Shown in pieces: positions 22,121-33,715 of a stretch of 64,000 bases of DNA (positions are counted from its first letter, which is position 1; each line of letters begins with the position of its first letter). The stretch is from contig PYIU01000009.1 in NCBI GenBank assembly GCA_003415625.1, positions 3,286,001 through 3,350,000 of the forward strand. The letters are read 5' to 3'. The position numbers were made by a program, and so were the translations under genes. Below the pieces are notes generated by a model. The model made no database searches, was not told where the DNA came from, and was given only the letters and a program-made list of their open reading frames with translations. Origin of the DNA: Aquanectria penicillioides (Eukaryota > Ascomycota > Sordariomycetes > Hypocreales > Nectriaceae).

Positions 22121-23970
22121 CTACACAAGTTCCGGATGACCTGAGCTATAGTTTTCAATGGCGCTTTGATATTCCCCTCAAAGATTGTCAATATAGCCCA
22201 GCGTGATGGCGTCTTCACAACTTACTTGCTGCATTCCATCTGCTACCCAAAGTCTCTAGTGTCTGTTTGATTCTCTCGACGGTAGGAAGCTCGTCATCGA
22301 CTCCAGTCTGGCTAGAATGCCAGAGATAGGCAGCTGACGCCTGATATAGGCAATCGCAGACAAATGGAGACATTTTCAGCATTCCTCCCAATTCAGCGAC
22401 CGTTTCGATGCGTTTGAAGAACCGAAAGACCCGGCTGCACGTTTCCCTGATCTCAAATAGCGAGATTTCCTGCATCTTTGGAAGGCTAGAGCATACCATC
22501 TGCCTAATCTCGACACTTTCGGGACAGGAGTAGATCTCGTATAGAGATAGCATGGCGCTGAGGCATAGGGCGACAGCTGTAAATAGAGGAATGTTTGCTG
22601 TAGGATCATTCGTTTTCTCCACTATTTCTTCAAACTCGGTGATGATGGTTGCATATAGGGCTTGCGCTGTGCGATGAAGTTGGATAGCTTCTTGGCAGTG
22701 AAATTCAGCGTCAGTATCTTGATCGTTGATGTGTCGCAGGACTCGGGATAGCACATGAGACGCCTGGCATGATCTGGCAAACGGACATGCTTGAACTGCG
22801 GTACTGGTTGACACTGCAAGGGGCTGCATAATGTAAACCTCCTGAAGTCAAGTCGTCAGCTGCAATCACAGAGTGAGATGCTTGGATGTACCTACTCCTC
22901 GATCCCAGTGTGTGTCATCTATGGGAAGAAGATCACCTGGTCGCGCATCCTCACAGGCAAAAGGACGGCCGGTGCTGCCAACGTTGATATATCTATCTGT
23001 TCATTAGCCGATTTATTAGGTTCTCAGGCAGCTGTTCGTACCTGTCCAAGATGAGCACTGCCCACCATGATCTGCGACGCTCTTCTGATCCTGAAGATCT
23101 TTCTGCTCTGGGATTAGGACTATTATCGGTAGGGTAAAATCGTAACGCCACATACTCGGTGTGCCAAGCATCTGCGGTGCCTTCTTACTATGAACGCCCA
23201 TGGTATAACCGAGTCTCGCGCAATGCCCTACTGTAAGGTAGGCCGCAGGGTAAATTGCATTTACCATCTCGTATAGAGCAATCAAAATAGTAGCCTGCAG
23301 TAGCCGGATAGTAAATATGTTAGACCTCTCCACATATGAGCAACATGATTTAGCAAGGTCGTAAATAGACTGGGCTGATGGCTTGGCATTGGTGGAAGGT
23401 CTGGTATGCAGCTGCATGGCGATCAATAACAGGGCTGTGTCAGCTGGAAGATCGGTCTGAGAGCTGGAGAGATCTCTGTATAGCTGCATTTTGGACACTA
23501 ATTTACTAGGTTACATGCGCGAACATGGAGTGAGGAAAGGCAGAATTACCAATTGGGAAATATGTGTGGACCGAATTGAAATAGACGTCTACATCATACA
23601 TGTGCTGCGATCCATTGAGATGCCGGCTGAACTCCGCAGGCAAATTCAAGGAATGAGTAGGCAAAGGGAGTCTGACAAACTGGAAATAGACGGAGTCTAG
23701 AAAAAACAAAGCTGGAAAATCATTTGCTGCTCCCGCCGAAGCTGCGGGAGTCGACTGATCGGGACTTGGATAAACCTCGTTGGGGTTCCGGAGACTGTTG
23801 TCCTGCGGAACGGGCTGGCGGCTGCTCAGAGGCGCCGAGGCGGGATATTCGCATGTCCTACCATTCTTCCAGCAGAGGGAGCATGTGGGAAGTTCCCGGT
23901 TGCATCTCCGCTTCTGCTTGCGGCAAGTTACACAGGCCCGGGCAGCTAAGGACGCAGACTCAACAGGCAT
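22121..23970 (-). CDS. Zn2Cys6 transcription factor (factor 3) with MHR domain
   Basis: Six exons: 23970-23550, 23497-23156, 23090-23042, 22992-22896, 22841-22226 and 22176-22121; 526 residues. The zinc cluster begins near residue 12 (ACVTCRKQKRRC, CSLCWKNGRTC). The MHR domain shows YFPIVSKMQLYRDL, LIALYEMVNAIYPAAYLTVGHCARLGYTMG and the WWAVLILDRYINVGS hallmark, which is rebuilt by the 65 and 49 bp introns. The last 49 bp intron (22225-22177) is inferred: without it the protein stops a few codons later at 22215, with it the end becomes WNAAREYQSAIEN, as in relatives. The GCGGA array 80-124 bp upstream of the ATG, shared with SDR 2, suggests autoregulation and control of SDR 2. Confidence 0.86.
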
Positions 23971-24927
23971 GACAAGAACAACGGATGCCCAGATGAGAGC
24001 TGCGAATCATGTGAATGTTGGTGGAAAATCTGGACAGATTGGAGGGGAGGCGGATGTAAGCGGACAGATGCGGACAATGCGGGCGGGATGCGGACTTTGG
24101 CCGCAGCTTTTATATGCCCATGCAACTTGTGTAGTAACACCCCATGGGCTTAATGCACTAGCTTCGGACTTAAGCGAACCGGAGCAACCTGCAAAGAAAA
24201 GCCCTTGAGGGATGGCAATGATGAGTAACCAGGCCGGTTGATGAGAAATTCTGGATAGAGGAAATTGAGAAAATTAGTATCGCAATGGTGATGTGCAGTG
24301 GTTATGAAGATGAAATTATAAAAGCGTCCGAGTTTGATATTATACCTGTGGGAACGGTCTACACGAAGTTAGTCTAGAACAGTTTTTAGAAGTAATGTTC
24401 TCGGTTGCGATCGCTCATTGCTCTGGTAACTCTTAAATTGATGGCTAGAAACTCGACGAAGACTCAAGAACGTCTATAAAACTAATTACTGTTAAATTCG
24501 CGTTGAAGTTAGATAGGTCTTCAACTGCTCGGATGTATAGGGTAGCCTAATTTCTGTTCAGGCCTCATGGAAAATAAGGCCGGTAAGAAAATCGATTAGA
24601 AACCAGGCAGTAGCCTCAATGGTGATACATACTAGAGGCTAGCACAGAAATAAACCTTTTGAAGTAGCTTTGTATCATTTCACTCACGTCTCTTTTCAAA
24701 TTGGCATTGATTGAATTGACGGCTACGTGACTACGTGATATCAACCCATCAAGGCACAAGGACAAACTTCCTGTCGATTTAAAGTCTGAGCTTTGGGAGT
24801 CAATATTCTATATTGTGCGTTCCAATTTTCTTTTGATTATATTTATCATTTGTTATGAATGCAATACCCCCCTACCGCTCAGTAGTTGGGTGGTGTGACG
24901 TGCCTGTCGGCTGTGATCAACTAGACA
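23971..24927. other. intergenic; promoter of factor 3, then AT-rich DNA
   Basis: It contains the phased GCGGA array at 24050-24094. Beyond about 24.2 kb base composition shifts to AT-rich and no gene is seen until the permease remains. Confidence 0.65.
24050..24094. promoter_or_regulatory. GCGGA array with 10 bp phasing upstream of factor 3
   Basis: GCGGA starts at 24050, 24060, 24070 and 24090, with a degenerate GCGGG at 24079. The spacing is one helical turn, which puts every site on the same face of DNA. It lies 80-124 bp before the factor 3 ATG. Confidence 0.65.
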
Positions 24928-25980
24928 CTACTTTCTAATTTGCCTTCAAACGCCACGTTTCTGAACCACTGCGAACGACTTATCGCTGTCAGGCGGATTG
25001 CTGAGAACGAAACTGGTATCAAGAATAAGGCATTTGACAAAAGCCAGACACTCTTGGGTTTCACCGATCCCAAGAGACTACTATTGTTTACCTCAACGTT
25101 TTCTGCATACCTTCCCTGCTTTTTTGTTGCCGATGATGGTTGAAATTGGGTTCAGTCACTGAATATCAGCGATAATTTTGGTTCGAGTCATTGCGCTGAT
25201 CTGATATTAGTGCTGTCCCTAATGGTATCGTCAACTCATTTTCAACAATTATCCTCCGAGATATGGGCTTCAGCACGACGAAGACGACGCAGCTTAAATC
25301 TGCGGGTGATGCTGTTCAAATCATTGAACTACTTATCGGCGGAAGCATTATTCTCCATGTCCCTAACTGTAAGTCCATGATACGGCCCGAATAATGCTCT
25401 GAATTTCCTCACTCACCCTTCACTCAGCCCGCTTGCTCACAGCAACTGTGGCAAATATGATTTGTACGATATCTGCAGCCTGTATGGCATACCTAGCACG
25501 TAATGACACATGGAGTAGGCTCGTCTGTTTCTAGCTTGTGTATACTCAGCCTTTCGGTTTCACCGTGTCGTTGACCACAATCTCATCTAACATGGCCAGA
25601 TATACACACCGTTCTTTGGCTAGCGGTATGGTCTTGTGGGTAGAGATCTGTACTGCTTGTTTCGTTTCCAGTCGGTATACCTGATTTTGGATATAGCAAG
25701 GCTTAATGTTGCGGTAACTTTGCTGGTCCATTCGTTGTCAAGGCTTCTGATGCACCTCAATTCCGTAACGCCGCGATCGGACTACTGGTTGACTACGCCA
25801 TCAAGTTTTACTTCCACCTTGGGCTTCTCGGTAAGTGTTACTTATCAGGTTCAACAAACCACAAATATTGATGGCTTGTCGTGACAGGATATATGTCTAG
25901 CGTCAATAAGCACTGTAATAAACCTATGGTCCTCTGAACAAGGAAAGCAGTAATGAGGCGGCAATGAGAGATCCAAGGCT
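24928..25980 (+). pseudogene. decayed Dal5/Tna1-type MFS anion permease (C-terminal half)
   Basis: Segments clearly belong to the allantoate/nicotinate permease family. They are ERLIAVRRIAENETGIKNK followed by LGFTDPKRLLLF (24.96-25.1 kb), then VPNGIVNSFSTIILRDMGFST with a normal intron near 25370-25427. Next come QPFGFTVSLTTISSNMARYT, GNFAGPFVVKASDAPQF and YAIKFYFHLGLL with another intron, and finally ESSNEAAMRD. Lesions: the N-terminal half is absent; TAG at 25532-25534 replaces the expected Trp before LVYTQPFGF; TAA at 25704-25706 replaces the Tyr before CCGNF; a frameshift separates NKPM from NKESSNEAAMRD; and the junction near 25140-25222 lacks a good splice donor. The remaining residues are well kept, so inactivation looks recent. 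It would have moved a small organic anion across the plasma membrane. Confidence 0.8.
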
Positions 25981-27047
25981 GGGTTGCACAGATCTTATAG
26001 GCTTCTTCTGTCTTAAACTGCTTTAAGACTGAACAAGGATGTTCTCCAATACTCTCAATCAACTGAAAGTTGCCTGTAGGCGAGAGTTATCTACAGAACA
26101 TATCTTAAGTCCTTGTTCTCAAACTCAGTTTGATGGTGAATTACTCTCAATCAGTACCACATGTAACATTCTAAATCAACCACTGTGTAATAAGTTTTAA
26201 ATGAATTCAGACATAGCGATGAGCAATTCCCTGAAAACCTGTGGAGCCCCTCTAAGAACTTGAGGGATGCGGTTTTGGTCTTGCCATTCGAAGCCACGTA
26301 ACGATCCGATTTTGGGGTGCTCGCATCCATTTCAGAGCCCATTACCAGATAACCTGTTTGGACGCCGTGGGGGGCCGTTATTTCAAGCTCCTTAGCTACG
26401 TGCAAATTCTCCTGCATGTTTCAATTGACATCCCCTTCTGCTGAGCTACAGGATGTAGTACTCTTTGGCTGTCGCAACTACAGCTCTAGCCAAGCTCCCC
26501 GAGAAACCACTTAGTTCAAGTTCTAGGCCGTTACAGGTAAATGGCCTTTCCGGCGGGAGATCCCTAGCAGAGGAGACGTCCGGTATGCTTGACAACCTGG
26601 CTTAAAATTAGAGACCTGCGTGGATTTCGCGATCCTTCCACGGAGAATGTCCGACGCGGGTCAGTGTAAATTCTAGGCCCAAAACGAGGTGGAGGAGACC
26701 GAAAACAGAGGATGACACGAAAGAGCTAGATTTGCGCCACACTCAAACGCTAAGTTACCAGAAGTAGCGCTGTGGTGAACGGACGCGTGCTAAGAAAGGA
26801 ACATTTACTGATTATGTTCTCGACCTCCTCGGGTTGATGGCAAAGTAACACGGGAACATGGCCGCATGACGATAAGTGCAGCAATTAGTTTTCATTCAAC
26901 AACTTTCATCAATTTTTGGAAAGGTCAGATGGATCCTCGGCGCGGCACCAACGGCAAATATTGGTGTCAACTAGAAGCCTCGGGGCATGGGGAGGGCCTG
27001 CATCGGCACCATCGGCATCCTAATATCCCCTGAATTCACATTCGGCT
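25981..27047. other. intergenic, no gene seen
   Basis: Short frames on both strands show no family resemblance. Confidence 0.6.
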
Positions 27048-28471
27048 GTGACAGAAGGCGCGCCTCCAATTAACTCACAAAAACCTGCAGTGGCCAGGTT
27101 CGTGTTACGTTCATCTTCAGATGTGGAAGAGCTAGTTTTAGGGCCCATACGTGGTGGGCATATTCCACCATGTGCGCAGCCTGGAGATTCCCCATCCGCC
27201 CTTGATTGTCTTGGAGAGCTACGGCGTCAGAGTACCGCTTTTCAATATCTCGAATCGCGCTTGGGAATCCTAGACGGGGGTTCTCAAGTTAATTACTTAA
27301 TCTAAGTTCGATAGAAAATCTCTAAATTGGAATTTGTTTGAACTATTTCCACTAAAAGATATCCACCAGTTTAACCAACAGCAGCTTGTTCTCAGATGTC
27401 CACCTCCCGGGCCCCAGCATGTTGGGAAAACGACGAGTATCTAAATGGACAACCTATCTTCAAATTATCTCTCAACTACCCAGTCAGGCACGAGAAGTTC
27501 TTGCTTCCTAGCTGGGCAGAGGTTGTTTATTTATGCCTTGCCAACACTCACCCATATATGCCCATCCTCGATTAAAAAATATCCTGGAGTCGGCCACGGG
27601 CTGTTAAGAAGCCAATCTGTTAACGCCCCTGAGATTCAGCAAAGTCAGCACGCTTGTCAACTTGCACTATTGGCATTGACTTCATATCAAGCGGCTCTCT
27701 ACACCGCATCAATAAATAAAAATGTATCGTGTACTGAGACTGAAAGAAGATGTTGTGACCCTAATAGAAGACAACACAAATAGTCATGATTCAGGTCATG
27801 TTAAGACACTTGATATCCTGGTCTTGCTGGAAATGAGCTCTCGATCATTTGACAGAGCATGGGAGTTGGTTGGTGAGGCAGTGTGTATCATGAACGATCC
27901 GAGCATGATCACTACCCCAGAAGGAGTGCACTTGGACGACCAATACTAGTTTGTCTTATGTGGTCTATTCGTTCTTGACATAATAATTCCTTTACGGTTG
28001 GGGATACGGCCATATCTTCAATCCTGCAACTCGTTTAGTATGGCACTTTGCAGGTCAACAATACTAATGTGCCGGGAATGCGGTGCGACGTTTCAGACAG
28101 GCAAAACATCCTCGACGTACTAGCAGCAGCCTCTGATAGAGAAGAACTCGATCTTATTCAATCAATTTTTTGGTCTTGCTTGCGTTACCAATGAAGATGT
28201 TCATGGGCAGCAACTTCGTCCCAGCCGTGCCGAGAAAGCATTGTTACGTTTCCGAGCTTGGTTTGCGAGTCTGACACGATCTGAGCAGAGCACTGCTGTC
28301 GCAACCACCCCAAATGCAAACCCTAGCACAGCTCCTGGATCCTTAAATTATCACTATGCGCTACAAGCGTGTACTTTGTATTTTGGATTAGAGCATAGGC
28401 CTGTAGAGGACAGCCACATACAATTCCTGCGCAATTTCTGGCAACCTTTTCCTCGTTGCCGACGCTGCTAG
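27048..28471 (+). pseudogene. probable remains of a fungal-specific (MHR) transcription factor
   Basis: Broken frames carry pieces resembling the middle domain of Zn2Cys6 regulators. They are ELRRQSTAFQYLESRLGIL (27.2 kb), a VVYLCLANTHPYMPILD piece in another frame near 27.5 kb, GHVKTLDILVLLEMSSRSFDRAWELVGEAV (27.8-27.9 kb), and RFRAWFASL...LNYHYALQA (28.24-28.4 kb). The pieces are in family order but separated by stops and frame changes. No zinc cluster was found upstream. It is a weak but consistent set of matches; no intact protein can be made without several corrections. Confidence 0.45.
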
Positions 28472-29037
28472 GGCGAGTCCAACAAGCAAAGCTGGTGTCA
28501 TTAGATCCGATGATCGGCATGTACATTTATTTTCTTGGTGAAGGTGCATGCTTATTAGTTGATGGCTTAGTGGTCGAATGGGATAGAAGCGATACACTGT
28601 AGATTTTGGTTGACAGCCTGAATGGTTTGTTGGTTTCATGGAAAAGTTTGGGGTCCGCGTAATGCATACCGAACTGACATGTACCGAACCCCTAGGACGA
28701 TGTACTGACAGAGCTGCGAGGATCTTTGGCAATCGGAATCTATGCATTTGATGACGTAGAATTCGTCCTCAAGCATGATTAGCACAGTGTAGGCCGTGTG
28801 TGACAGTTTAGCAGACACATTCATTGCTTTGCTATGAATCCGTAGGCGATGTTTCTACCGCCCGTTCAATAGTCTCTACGGAAATGCCGTCATGTAATGT
28901 CAAGGATATCTCTTTTCCCTAATATCACTAGGTTGTGATGAAGGTGGGAAAGAGACACAATGGGAGTTGATTGTGGCTGTGACCATGGTGGCAGTAAAGA
29001 TCATAGTGGTAATCTTAGGGGTAAAGGCAATAATTAG

Positions 29038-29056
29038 AATAATAATAATAATAATA
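29038..29056. repeat. AAT trinucleotide microsatellite
   Basis: Six AAT units in a row. Confidence 0.9.
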
Positions 29057-30016
29057 CCACGAGGAGTGAAAACTTTGCAACCTCGTACAGGGCTTTGAAT
29101 TGCGCCAGATGACCAGCTGACAAAATCGAGTGGGCGTATCTCCGTGTCTCGGTGAGGCCCCGCGTGAGCCAAGACGGCGGCTAGAACGGTCCGTCGACTC
29201 CAAGAAGAAAATATTTTCCCCTGCGTGACCTCACTTTTACGCCCGCAGAGGCGATTGCGGACCTTGCGTGCTGTTCGAACATTGCGGGGAAGCGCAGTCT
29301 GGGGAACACGAGAGACATGCGGAGCGCCCAAGTGGCAGCCAATTATCTCGAGTGAAACGGGCAAATTCCAAGCAGCTAACAGACTGGAGAACCCGTGGCC
29401 TGTTTCTAGTGTCATCTTTCCTGTACCTTGATGGAATCGTGGCTGCGAATTGGCGCCCAAGCTCTGGGGTTGACACTAATAAACCTCCAATATGCAATCA
29501 TCCAATCACCGATTTCGGCCTCGTGCGGCTCCACCAAGACGATCCATTTTCTGCCGTTACGTACAGCTTATCCAATATTTGAATCCTCAGGTCTCCCGAC
29601 CGCATATTTCGTCAGGTAATGAAAAGGCTAAGCAAATTTATCATTACGTTTTTAGTCGGAAGAGTCCGGACTCTTGACCCAGTCGCTGCTGTCTGACCGA
29701 GCTGAGGCCTTCACACCTTGGTCAGGCTTTTCCGATAGGACAGCCGCATTCAGTCCTGTCCAGTCTCCCCGCCACGTGAGTGTCATGGAGATTGATGACC
29801 GGCGAGGGATTGCCGCGAAACAATGTCCAGATACTCACACCGTGACCTTGTAGACGCTGACCAGAGACGACCGACCCCAAAGGACTGATTTCATTATCTA
29901 ATGTGGTTTGAGTTCGGCTTAGACGCAGACTGTGCATGATGTAGTAACCCTAGTGTCTCAACCATTGAGGAGAGTGAAGGAATAAATTGTTATAGGAAAA
30001 TTTGACAAAGGCACCA

Positions 30017-30024
30017 TATTTAAA
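30017..30024 (+). promoter_or_regulatory. TATA-like element of the amidotransferase gene
   Basis: TATTTAAA lies about 100 bp before the ATG. Confidence 0.4.
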
Positions 30025-30124
30025 CGCTGGCACGAACAGAGTCACTCTTGACAACAAAATTTTATTTGTGCAGCTCTGAACTTCTCATTAGCATCCTCTA
30101 TTCGTCTGAACGCTGTTACATACC

Positions 30125-31010
30125 ATGTCTAGATCCTTTCACCTTGCCGTGTTGGAATGTGAAGCACCCCCAAAATTGGTGCTAGAGAAGTACGGAACAT
30201 ATGGGGACGTTGTGAGAAATCTCCTGACCAGTACTTCAGAGAAGGCCGGCCTTCCAGAGCTTGAAATATCAAAGTGGAATATTCTTTCGACAGAAACCTT
30301 TCCCAACTTGGACAATGTTGACGGCATATTACTGACAGGAAGTCGTACGTCATTCTATTCGGCGGGCCGTAAACAGGCAAATGCTAACCTTCCCCGAAGA
30401 GAACACAGCTTTCAACGATGACCCATGGGTTCCAAGTCTGGTTGAATTCATTCAAAGGGCATATGATGCTTACAAGCCTCTAGTAGGAATCTGCTATGGG
30501 CACCAGATGATCTCCAGGGCATTGGGCGGTAGTGTGATCCGAAACCCAGCAGGATGGGAACTCGCTGTCGAGAGAATCGAGCTGAGCTCACTGGGCGCAA
30601 AGCTGTTTGGCAGACGGGCGTTGGTAAGTGCAAGCACACGTCCAGCGTGACAAGCATAACCGTCTAACTCGAACTTTATGTAGCACCTTCAACAAGTCCA
30701 CCAAGATGCTGTCGTTCAGACCCCTCTAGGGGTCGAAGTTATAGGCCGAAGTGCACGATGCGGTGTCCAAATAGCGTACGAGCCAAAACGAATCCTCTCT
30801 TTTCAAGGCCACCCAGAGTTTGATTCGTTTGTTATCACACAAGAAATAGAGGAGAGAAAGCACCAGGGTAGTTTAGACAGCGGAATGTACGAGGATGCAA
30901 TGTCTAGGGTGGAACTTCAGCATGATGGAAAGTTGGCCGCTCGGGTGCTGTGGGACCATTTTCTTGGCATCCACACAGATTGCCAAATCGGACGTGCTAG
31001 TCGTCTTTAA
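30125..31010 (+). CDS. class I glutamine amidotransferase-domain protein (GMP-synthase-like)
   Basis: Exons are 30125-30344, 30400-30623 and 30684-31010; introns are 55 and 60 bp, the first with a GCTAACC branch site. The product is 256 residues, a stand-alone GATase1 domain like yeast YLR126C and many fungal paralogues. The catalytic triad is present: Cys in GICYGHQMISRALGG, and His and Glu in FQGHPEF. DGILLTGS and the rebuilt NTAFNDDPWV segment are family landmarks. It should hydrolyse glutamine or a gamma-glutamyl compound; no synthase partner domain is attached, so the acceptor is unknown. It is the only intact gene in about 9 kb of decayed sequence. It is cytosolic by absence of targeting signals. 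Confidence 0.88.
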
Positions 31011-33715
31011 CAGACAAGGAGAAATATGGAGAGACACCAGTTTCCTGGCCGATTTAAAAAGCACAATGAAATATCAAACAAATAAACTTTGTCCAAGTGG
31101 GAGCGTGAATTCAATTTTGATCATTAGTAAAAAGGTTGGAATCATAGAAACCGACTTAGCTATACTATATTGTATACAATTCAGTATTTAGCTTAGAGTA
31201 TACCATAATTAGGTCGCGTCTAGATCGCGTATTCCAAGACCGATCGTGCCGAAGGCTCCCATATTTTCTAGATATCGGTAGCGCCGAAATTGAATCAGCT
31301 CTTGCTGCTACTTGCAAGTCGATTGATGACATCGTCATGACTAATTCAACCTAGTTAACATCCCGTCAATAATCATCGAGCCGAAATGTCTTGTTAACAC
31401 AGCTTATCAACTAAAGTTGGGGACCATTGTTTAGAACCTTGGAAACTATTTGCCACATAGGAGATGGTAGACTGCCACTGAGCCAATAATGTCACTAGTC
31501 TGACCTATCATATCAAGTCCACACCAATGCCCGTGTGCTCAAACATGGAATAGATTATTATGAACAGCGTAAAAGGCTGATGTAGAGAACAGTTTTAATA
31601 AAGAAGCCTAGCGCACCAAGTTTGGAATGTGGTCCATTTGAAAGAGATGCATCCAGCTTCATAGCAAGTCAATATCTGTCTCATTTTTTCATTATTTATC
31701 TCATGAGGCCGGCCCCTAAATATAATTGTTCGAGTTAACGTCTGTTATCTTGAAGTCGACAGACATATTTAGCTCGACATTGAGGATGATAACTTCCGCT
31801 TTTCCTTTGATTTTAAGAAAGGGATACAGAAGGTAAGTTCACATCATCACGCTCAGTCTCACTTCCCCTCTTGATGCTTCAACATGGTTTTAGTTTCGCC
31901 ATAAAGCAAAGTTGAATTTGTTGGAATAGGGAACTCCCTTTCATAGGCTTCCAGTTATATCATGGGATGACTTTATTTGGCGTGCGAAGTAAAATGAGTC
32001 TATCATAGCAATTCGTGGGATGGTTTATGGTGTCACCAGGTCACCCAGGAGGCATACGCCTTGCTTCGGCGACTGGGAAAGATGGTGGAGCCTCTATTCA
32101 TGGCGGTGCCTATACTGATTCAGAAAATGCTCGCAACTTGCTTAAATTTCCTCAAGTCCCTTTCATTGAATGAGGTATTAAGGTGGAAATTTGGAAAAAG
32201 CCAACAAATCAAGTTAAATCTGGAAACTAGCGTGACATGTAACTTAGTCGAAAATATCACATTCTCAAAACGCATACATAATTCAAAGGATTGGGTTAGG
32301 CTAGGGATTATATGAGTAGTTAATACCTCCTCACACATATGATCCCTGACGAAATAGCTGGGCAAAAAGCAGTGATACAACGAAAGACGCCATTGGAGAG
32401 GCTAAATACAAACACAGATCAACGAGGGATTTATGAGCGTCACCATATACGATTCAATGTGCCATTTCAATAGAAAGATTGACAAATACATTAAACTTCG
32501 CCAAAAACGTGCAAATTCAACTGCTTTGATTGAAAAATAGTACTTCAAAAATAGATAATTGTTAGCAGCGGACCAGGAGTACGATTTATGGAAGTTGCGG
32601 GTACGAGTTCGCAGTTGCAATGAGTGCAAGAGTAAGTCGAATGTGTTGTTAGTATAATTTCCAGGGTAAATATGGTGTTTGGATTTGATTTTTAACTGGA
32701 AAGAGAGAATGAATTTCATGAAATCTTCTCTTTAAAAAATACTCCTTCGAACACAAAGCCCAGAAAGGCTCCGTGTGCACCTCCCGGCTCTTTGCAGATT
32801 GGCTCGGGCTCGTTAGCAAAAGACACAAACGCTAAGTGGTTAGTGCTTCATGTGACTATTTCCGTATCTAAACTTAGTTTGCGAGTCGAAGTTAGTCATA
32901 TTTAGCCATTTTGACTCCCTTATTCGTCGCTGAGAAATCGTGATGGTGTTTAGTCCTAGTACTATTGTCACATGCCACGGAGTGGGATATGCTAGGGACC
33001 AGCGTGGCGGAGTACAGACACCAGCAATTCACTGGGAGGACTATAAATGGAAGGTTTACGAGCAAGAATGGCAACGGACGGAGATTAATCTTACACCCAT
33101 TACCCCCTACCTTCTGTACGCCAGCTATTTACTGGTTCTGCGGATCCCTTTACTGTTCTCATCTATTAAGGCTGTTACAAACATCCTCCATATGATGAGA
33201 TTGTTGATCGACCGGTTTCGCCTTGGCCTTCCCTCTAGATGTTTGAAAATAAAACGCTGTAAATAGTACTACATAAGATTTCATTAATCCGAGGCCTGCT
33301 AAAGTTGGCACTAATAGTGTTGCACAGGGTCCGATGCTCAGTATCCATAGAAGATGATGTTCAGCAACATAAGTTATTGGTATAGCTAGAAATATATCCT
33401 GCAATGTCACTAGCTGAACGTTCGATCCTGTTACTGGAGTTGTTTTTTACCTTGAGACATATGCACGGCCTAAGCTTTACCAATATAGCATTGGATAAAA
33501 CACCAAGTATTTCTTGTTTTTCAGTTGTTGATTCCATTCTCGTGTCGGAGCAGGGCCTAGAAGCAGGGTAGGCCGACCAAACTTGCGGATGAAGATACCA
33601 TGTCTTAGAGAATCAGTGCAATAGCACAGAATTTCGAGTAGTGTATTTCAGAAATATGTTATACCCTCATAAGGTAATCTCGGCACCAGAAAGTAATCCA
33701 GCTTTGCGAATGCGA
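31011..33715. other. AT-rich intergenic, 2.7 kb
   Basis: No supported gene. A short CNECKSKS-like peptide near 32.6 kb recalls a zinc-cluster start but is too short and isolated to call. Confidence 0.6.

Larger units (their letters stand above)
28472..30124. other. intergenic, 1.7 kb
   Basis: An (AAT)6 microsatellite lies at 29038-29056. No gene is recognisable; the right end is the promoter of the amidotransferase. Confidence 0.6.

Noticed and set aside
28900..29460. 186-codon minus-strand frame over the AAT repeat
   Set aside because: It contains an isoleucine run from the microsatellite and no family signal.
32585..32650. CNECKSKS-like peptide that recalls a zinc-cluster start
   Set aside because: It covers only two of six cysteines and has no following domain; chance is likely.
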